The notes beneath the pieces were generated by a model. The model saw nothing but the letters and a program-made list of their open reading frames with translations, did not search any database and was not told the origin of the DNA. Below, piece after piece: positions 6,873 through 10,933 of a stretch of 10,933 bases of DNA (position 1 is the first letter of the stretch; each line of letters opens with the position of its first letter). This DNA is from Candidatus Apopatocola equi. Its GTDB lineage: Bacteria; Bacillota; Clostridia; Oscillospirales; Oscillospiraceae. The stretch is from contig JAGHSH010000099.1 of the NCBI GenBank assembly GCA_018065965.1, positions 1-10,933 on the forward strand, written 5' to 3'. A program made the translations under genes and the position numbers.

Positions 6873-7882
6873 AATTCTGCCTCCCAATTTTTGATTGCCA
6901 GAGCAACGGTCACCCCGTCCACGGCTGTTTTTTTACGGATCAGTCTGTCCGCGTCGACCATGGCGGCACGTTCACAGACGGAATCCACCCCGGTCACGGA
7001 GCGGACAAACTCAGAAACGGTAAAATCTCCGCTCAGGGCGCGGAGAGTCTCAGGGGTATAGAAGGTAACGGGAATCTCCCGCTCCCTTGCAAAGGCAAGC
7101 AGTCCCTCCTCATCGGCCTTGAGGTCGATGCTGGACACGCGGCACACGGCGGCAGGGTCGATGTTCATCTCCTCCAGCACACCGTCCACCGCACGGTCGA
7201 TCTTTTCCTGCGGGGTGCCCCGTCGGCAGCCCAGTCCCAGATGAACAACAGGGGGCACAAGGCGGAGCGTTTCGGTAAAGGGCTCTGCGCGGCGGATGCC
7301 GATATAGATGCCGATCTCACCCCGTTCACCCCCGTAGCAGCCCTCCGGCAGCTCGGTTTTCAGGGGGAAGTCACAGCAGAGAGGAATGTCCCGCTCCAGT
7401 ATGGCTGCGGCCACGGCCTTGGCACTCTCCATGGAGCTGATATGCAGACCCTGCCGGGCTGCCCACTCATCCACGGAAAAGCGGTGATTCACATCCGTGG
7501 CGGTAGTCAGCACCGCCGTACCGCCCAGCAGTGCGGCAAGGGAGCGGGCAAGGGCATTGGCGCCACCGATATGCCCGGAGAGCAGCGGTATCACAAAGCT
7601 CCCCTTTTCATCCACCACCGTCACGCCCGGATCGGTCTTTTTGCTGCAGACAAAGGGGGCGACAGTGCGTACCGCAATGCCGCAGCTGCCCACGAAAACC
7701 AGCTGTTCCACCTGCGGGAAGAGCGTTTCCATGAGAGTGCGGAGGGGCGGAGCATAGGTCTCCAGCCCCTCAGCGGCAAACTTTTCCGGAACGATGATCC
7801 GTGCCTCCGGCGAGAGCGCGGCGCGGATACGCCTCGCTGTCTCGCAGCCCGCGCGGGTAAAGGCAAGGATGGCCAGCTTCAT
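6869..7882 (-). CDS. cbiG: Cobalt-precorrin-5A hydrolase CbiG
   Basis: CbiG opens the delta-lactone of cobalt-precorrin-5A and releases the C20-derived two-carbon fragment as acetaldehyde, a step specific to the anaerobic pathway. The 337-residue protein shows all three parts of the family. The N-terminal domain has VGSCGIAVRTVAP (64-76) and the hallmark LLSGHIGGANALA (100-112). The middle region follows. The C-terminal domain has LGLGCRRGT (215-223), SSIDLKADEEGL (250-261) and SVCERAA (301-307). The ATG overlaps the cbiF stop by 4 bases (ATGA), and a GAGG lies 7 bases upstream. The length and order of motifs are normal, so the enzyme appears complete. Confidence 0.96.
   Translation of the reverse strand: MKLAILAFTRAGCETARRIRAALSPEARIIVPEKFAAEGLETYAPPLRTLMETLFPQVEQLVFVGSCGIAVRTVAPFVCSKKTDPGVTVVDEKGSFVIPLLSGHIGGANALARSLAALLGGTAVLTTATDVNHRFSVDEWAARQGLHISSMESAKAVAAAILERDIPLCCDFPLKTELPEGCYGGERGEIGIYIGIRRAEPFTETLRLVPPVVHLGLGCRRGTPQEKIDRAVDGVLEEMNIDPAAVCRVSSIDLKADEEGLLAFAREREIPVTFYTPETLRALSGDFTVSEFVRSVTGVDSVCERAAMVDADRLIRKKTAVDGVTVALAIKNWEAEF
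6880..6885 (-). promoter_or_regulatory. Ribosome binding site that fixes the TTG start of cbiH
   Basis: GGGAGG on the minus strand lies 7 bases upstream of the TTG at 6870-6872, inside the last codons of cbiG. It excludes the upstream TTG at 6885-6887, which would overlap this site itself. Confidence 0.75.
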
Positions 7883-8634
7883 TTTGCGGCCTCGGTGATG
7901 AGCCGCTCATAGTCGGGGTGATAGAGGAAGGAGCGGGTGTATTCCTCGCCCATGCAGTCGCCCACGATGATGAGAGAGGTGCGGGTCAGATTGTTCTCCG
8001 TCACGGTCTGATGGAGCGTGTCCACCGTGCAGTGGTAGATGCGCTCATCGGGCCAGGAGGCCTTGAAAACTACGGCCACAGGCGTGGAGCCGGGATAACC
8101 GCCTTCCAGCAGCTGCTCCTGCAGCTCCTTGGTAAGGCCGGTGCTCAGATACATGCACATGGTAGCCCGGTGTGCCGCCAGAGAACGGATGGACTCCTTC
8201 TCGGGCACGGCGGTGCGTCCGGCCATGCGGGTGATGATCACCGTCTGAGAGACCTCCGGCAGAGTGAATTCCTGCTTGAGAGACGCAGCCGCGCCGCAGA
8301 AGGCGCTGACGCCGGGCGTTACATCATATTCGATGCCCCGGGGGATCAGCTCATCGAACTGCTCACGGACAGCGCCGTAGATGCTGCTGTCGCCCGTGTG
8401 GAGGCGGACAGTGGTCTTGCCCGCTGCCTCAGCCGCCACGATGACGGCGGTGGTCTCCTCCAGCGTCATTTTGGCGCTGTTGTAGATCTCACAGCCTTCC
8501 TTGCAGTCGTTGAGAAGCTCGGGGTTGACCAGCGAGCCCGCATAGATTACAACATCGGCTTCCCGCAGCAGTCTCGCACCGCGGACGGTGATCAGATCGA
8601 CTGCGCCGCAGCCTGCACCGACAAAATGTACCAT
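7879..8634 (-). CDS. cbiF: Cobalt-precorrin-4 C11-methyltransferase CbiF
   Basis: CbiF uses SAM to methylate C11 of cobalt-precorrin-4, giving cobalt-precorrin-5A, the substrate of the next gene product, CbiG. The 251-residue protein is a tetrapyrrole methylase with the start signature VGAGCGAVDLITVRG (5-19), YAGSLVN (31-37, characteristic of the C11 methyltransferases CbiF/CobM), TGDSSIYGA (80-88), TPGVSAFCGAAASL (106-119) and ITRMAGRTAVP (134-144). The ATG lies 4 bases after the cbiD stop and has GGGGAGGA upstream. The family assignment within the methylases rests on the YAGSLVN and TRMAGRT motifs. No feature is missing. Confidence 0.96.
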   Translation of the reverse strand: MVHFVGAGCGAVDLITVRGARLLREADVVIYAGSLVNPELLNDCKEGCEIYNSAKMTLEETTAVIVAAEAAGKTTVRLHTGDSSIYGAVREQFDELIPRGIEYDVTPGVSAFCGAAASLKQEFTLPEVSQTVIITRMAGRTAVPEKESIRSLAAHRATMCMYLSTGLTKELQEQLLEGGYPGSTPVAVVFKASWPDERIYHCTVDTLHQTVTENNLTRTSLIIVGDCMGEEYTRSFLYHPDYERLITEAAK

Positions 8635-8638
8635 TCTT

Positions 8639-9769
8639 TTATTCCTCCCCTAAGGATTTGATCAGAGTCCGGGCGTTTTCGGTCATGCCCAGCATACCGT
8701 AGACTTTGGAAAAGGTCGCGCAGCCCATTTCAAGGCTGTCTCCGGCACGGTACTGCAGGTGGAAGCCCACCCGCTTCATCAGCCGCGCGAGTACCGCATC
8801 TCGCAAGCCGGTAGGCTCCAGCAGACGGATAGCCTCGTCGCAGGAGACGCATTCGAGCATCTTGTCGATCACGGCAGCCTCGACGCCCTCTGCGCCCGCC
8901 ATGGCTGAAAGGATCTCCATGCGGCAGTCACCGTACTTGGAATGGGTGTTGAGCATACCGCCGCCCAGCTTGACGATCTTCCCGATGTGCCCCACCAGCA
9001 GAGCGGAGCGGAAGCCGAGCTCCCGGCAGTAATCGAGAGCATCCCCCACAAAGTTGGAAACCTGTACGGCGCTCTCCGGGTCGATGCCCATGCCGTCGCG
9101 GATATAGTCGTAGCCGTAGTTGCCGGGGGTGAGCAGAACGCTCTCCTGCCCCGCTGCCCGGCGGCTGCGAAGCTCCACATGAATCGTCTCCACCAGTGCG
9201 CTTTCGCTCATGGGCTCCACAATACCCGTGGTACCCAGGATGGAGATGCCGCCTACGATCCCCAGACGGGGATTGAAGGTCTTTCTGGCCAGCTGTTCGC
9301 CCTCCGGCGCGGAAACGGTGACGGAAATGCCGCCCCGCTCGTCCATCAGCTCCATGACCTCACGGACGTTTTCTGTAATCATTTTCCGGGGGACGGAGTT
9401 GATCGCCGCATTGCCCACGGGCTGATCCAGACCGGGCTTGGTCACGCGGCCGATCCCCCTGCCGCCCTCAATGCGGACGCCGGGCCCGTCACTGCGCTCC
9501 ACACGGGCAAAGATCAGCGTGCCGCGGGTCACATCCGGATCATCGCCGCTGTCCTTCTCGATGGCGCAGCTCACATACCCGGGGCCGAATTCGATCTCCC
9601 GAACCTCCAGATCCAGCGGGATCCCCTTGGGGGTCATCAGGGAAATGCGTTCCTTGCGTGTGCCGCTCAGGAGCATCCAGCAGGCGGCCTTGGCGGCGGC
9701 AGCGGCGCAGGAGCCGGTGGTATAGCCCAGCGCCAGCTTTTTGCCGTCCTTGATGATATATTCCTTCAT
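8639..9769 (-). CDS. cbiD: Cobalt-precorrin-5B C1-methyltransferase CbiD
   Basis: CbiD methylates C1 of cobalt-precorrin-5B with SAM and is diagnostic of the oxygen-independent route. It is unrelated to the tetrapyrrole methylases around it. The 376-residue protein has the N-terminal GYTTGSCAAAAAKAA (15-29), KDSGDDPDVT (72-81), GGISILGTTGIVEPMS (173-188), and GHIGKIVKLGGGM (260-272) followed by NTHSKYGDC (274-282). The length is typical. Its ATG shares one base with the cbiC stop (TGATG). No clear Shine-Dalgarno sequence lies upstream, so translation probably depends on coupling to cbiC. Confidence 0.96.
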   Translation of the reverse strand: MKEYIIKDGKKLALGYTTGSCAAAAAKAACWMLLSGTRKERISLMTPKGIPLDLEVREIEFGPGYVSCAIEKDSGDDPDVTRGTLIFARVERSDGPGVRIEGGRGIGRVTKPGLDQPVGNAAINSVPRKMITENVREVMELMDERGGISVTVSAPEGEQLARKTFNPRLGIVGGISILGTTGIVEPMSESALVETIHVELRSRRAAGQESVLLTPGNYGYDYIRDGMGIDPESAVQVSNFVGDALDYCRELGFRSALLVGHIGKIVKLGGGMLNTHSKYGDCRMEILSAMAGAEGVEAAVIDKMLECVSCDEAIRLLEPTGLRDAVLARLMKRVGFHLQYRAGDSLEMGCATFSKVYGMLGMTENARTLIKSLGEE

Positions 9770-10389
9770 CAGCGGCGGATCTGATAGAGCAGCGCGTTAC
9801 AGATGGCTGCAGCCACGTTGCTGCCGCCCTTGCGGCCGCGAGCTACGATGTAGGGCACGCCGGCCTCCATGATGAGCTCTTTACTCTCCACCACGTTCAC
9901 AAAGCCCACGGGCACGCCGATGATCAGGGCGGGGGCGAGCTTGCCGGCCTTGATCTGCTCGTAAAGGGAAATCAAAGCCGTAGGCGCATTGCCGATGGCA
10001 AAGATGCAGGGCTTCTCCAGGCGGGCAGCCCGTTCCATGGCAACGCTGGAGCGGGTCACGCCGCGCTCCTTCGCCTCCCGGGCCACATCCTCATCGGCCA
10101 CGAAACAGTGTGCCTCGCCGCCCAGAAGGCCCAGAATGTTCTTGTTGATGCCGGAGCGCGCCATGGTCGTGTCGGTAACGATATCGCAGCCGCCGCGGAG
10201 AGCCTCGATTCCCTTTGCAACCGCTCCATCGGAAAAGCAGAGGTTGTCCGCGTAGTCGAAGTCCGCTGAGGTGTGGATCACGCGCTTGATGACCAGCTCG
10301 TTCTCCGGATCCAGCTTTCTCTCACCGAGGAGCTCCCCGATGATCTCAAAGCTCCGCTTCTCGATATCCATGGGTTTGACGATTTCCAT
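9769..10389 (-). CDS. cbiC: Cobalt-precorrin-8 methylmutase CbiC
   Basis: CbiC moves the methyl group from C11 to C12 of cobalt-precorrin-8, producing cobyrinic acid. The 206-residue protein matches the CbiC/CobH family: catalytic His39 in VIHTSADFDYADNLCFS (37-53), TDTTMARSGI (72-81), AIGNAPTAL (131-139), IGVPVGFVNVVESKE (157-171) and GRKGGSNVAAAICNALL (185-201). The ATG is preceded by AAGGA 7 bases upstream and lies 3 bases after the cbiA stop. Everything expected for a functional enzyme is present. Confidence 0.96.
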   Translation of the reverse strand: MEIVKPMDIEKRSFEIIGELLGERKLDPENELVIKRVIHTSADFDYADNLCFSDGAVAKGIEALRGGCDIVTDTTMARSGINKNILGLLGGEAHCFVADEDVAREAKERGVTRSSVAMERAARLEKPCIFAIGNAPTALISLYEQIKAGKLAPALIIGVPVGFVNVVESKELIMEAGVPYIVARGRKGGSNVAAAICNALLYQIRR

Positions 10390-10392
10390 TTC

Positions 10393-10933
10393 TTATTCCT
10401 TTCCACAGGCCTTGAGGAAACTCGCGGCCATATTGATCTGCGAATACATATGAAAGTGAGGGAAGCCGGCATAGAGCGTGGGCGTGGCAAGAGCGCAGTC
10501 CCAGCTGACCCCGGAGCTCTTCCGGGCCGTGAAGCCGCTGCCGGGATCCGACACATCGTAGTAGTGGAACTCGTGGGCTCTGAGCGTTTCTCCCTTTTTG
10601 CAGAGAAGGTTGTCCTCTTTGGCGGTCATGTCGGTGTAGCCGAAGCGAACCAGCTTCCCCTTATTTTCGGCACTGCCCCGGCAGAAGCCCACCAGCTTAT
10701 GACCCTCCAGCTCCTCCTGCAGGTAGAGGAAGCCGCCGCATTCCGCCACGCAGGGCCGTCCTTGCTCCAGCCACCGGCGGACAGAGCAGAGCATGGAGCT
10801 GTTTTCCGACAGCGCGGCAGCGTAAAGCTCCGGATAGCCACCGCCCAGATAGAGCCCCTGCACATTCTCAGGGATCGCTTTGTCCCGCAGGGGCGAGAAG
10901 GGCACCAGATCGGCTCCCAGCTCCTCTAAAAGC
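10393..10933 (-). CDS. cbiA: Cobyrinate a,c-diamide synthase CbiA, C-terminal part (gene continues past the right edge)
   Basis: CbiA amidates the a and c acetate side chains of cobyrinic acid with glutamine and ATP. Only the C-terminal 179 residues are in the window, and the frame stays open to the right edge, beginning LLEELGADLVPFSPLRD. A GTG at 10903-10905 is an internal Val in that motif, not a start. The visible part is the class I glutamine amidotransferase domain. It has YLGGGYPELYA, the nucleophile Cys in VAECGGFLYL (codon 10738-10740), the RFGYTDM and AHEFHYYD segments typical of CbiA rather than CobQ, and a C-terminal PHFHMYS that supplies the catalytic His. The ATPase domain, the start and any promoter or cobalamin riboswitch lie outside the window. 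Confidence 0.95.
   Translation of the reverse strand, partial: LLEELGADLVPFSPLRDKAIPENVQGLYLGGGYPELYAAALSENSSMLCSVRRWLEQGRPCVAECGGFLYLQEELEGHKLVGFCRGSAENKGKLVRFGYTDMTAKEDNLLCKKGETLRAHEFHYYDVSDPGSGFTARKSSGVSWDCALATPTLYAGFPHFHMYSQINMAASFLKACGKE

Noticed and set aside
10393..10905. cbiA starting at the GTG at 10903-10905
   Set aside because: The frame stays open to the right edge and encodes the conserved LLEELGADL directly before this Val, so the codon is internal.
160..10933. Internal promoter, cobalamin riboswitch, CRISPR array or complete insertion sequence within the operon
   Set aside because: No gap between genes exceeds 8 bases, and no direct-repeat array or transposase is visible. Any riboswitch would lie upstream of cbiA, beyond the right edge.

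Overview
The window is almost entirely one minus-strand operon for oxygen-independent (cobalt-early) cobalamin biosynthesis. It is transcribed from the right edge towards the left. The genes present, in transcription order, are cbiA (3' part only), cbiC, cbiD, cbiF, cbiG, cbiH, a cbiJ-cbiE-cbiT fusion, cbiB (broken), cobD, cobQ and cobO. The presence of cbiD and cbiG, the GC-rich coding sequence, the strong GGAGG-type ribosome binding sites and the TTG/GTG starts suggest an anaerobic Firmicute (Clostridia or Negativicutes). This placement is inference, because no taxonomic marker lies in the window.

Layout: from about 160 to 10933 there is no gap longer than 8 bases between genes. Most neighbours overlap by 1 to 8 bases or are separated by 2 to 8 bases, so they are probably one polycistronic, translationally coupled message. 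The operon's 5' end lies beyond the right edge, along with any cobalamin riboswitch and the genes not seen here (cobaltochelatase, cbiL, cobU/cobS/cobT). A strong intrinsic terminator (122-159) follows cobO. Beyond it lie a second short palindrome (89-111) and a near-consensus sigma-70 type promoter (37-66) that points left, presumably driving a separate gene outside the window.

How the genes work together: CbiH, CbiF, CbiG, CbiD, the CbiJ-E-T fusion and CbiC carry the cobalt-corrin ring from cobalt-precorrin-3 to cobyrinic acid. CbiA and CobQ amidate the side chains to give cobyric acid, and CobO adds the upper adenosyl ligand. CobD makes aminopropanol phosphate, which CbiB should attach to adenosylcobyric acid.

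Main oddity: cbiB keeps one reading frame over its full expected length but carries two nonsense codons (TGA at codon 133, TAG at codon 149) at positions where homologues have Arg and Glu. It also has Ala at two N-terminal positions that are normally Asp. If this is real and no second copy exists, the pathway is blocked at the aminopropanol attachment step while every other visible gene remains intact. The second notable point is the three-domain CbiJ-CbiE-CbiT protein. I see no defence system, CRISPR array or complete mobile element, and nothing that looks like an undescribed system.
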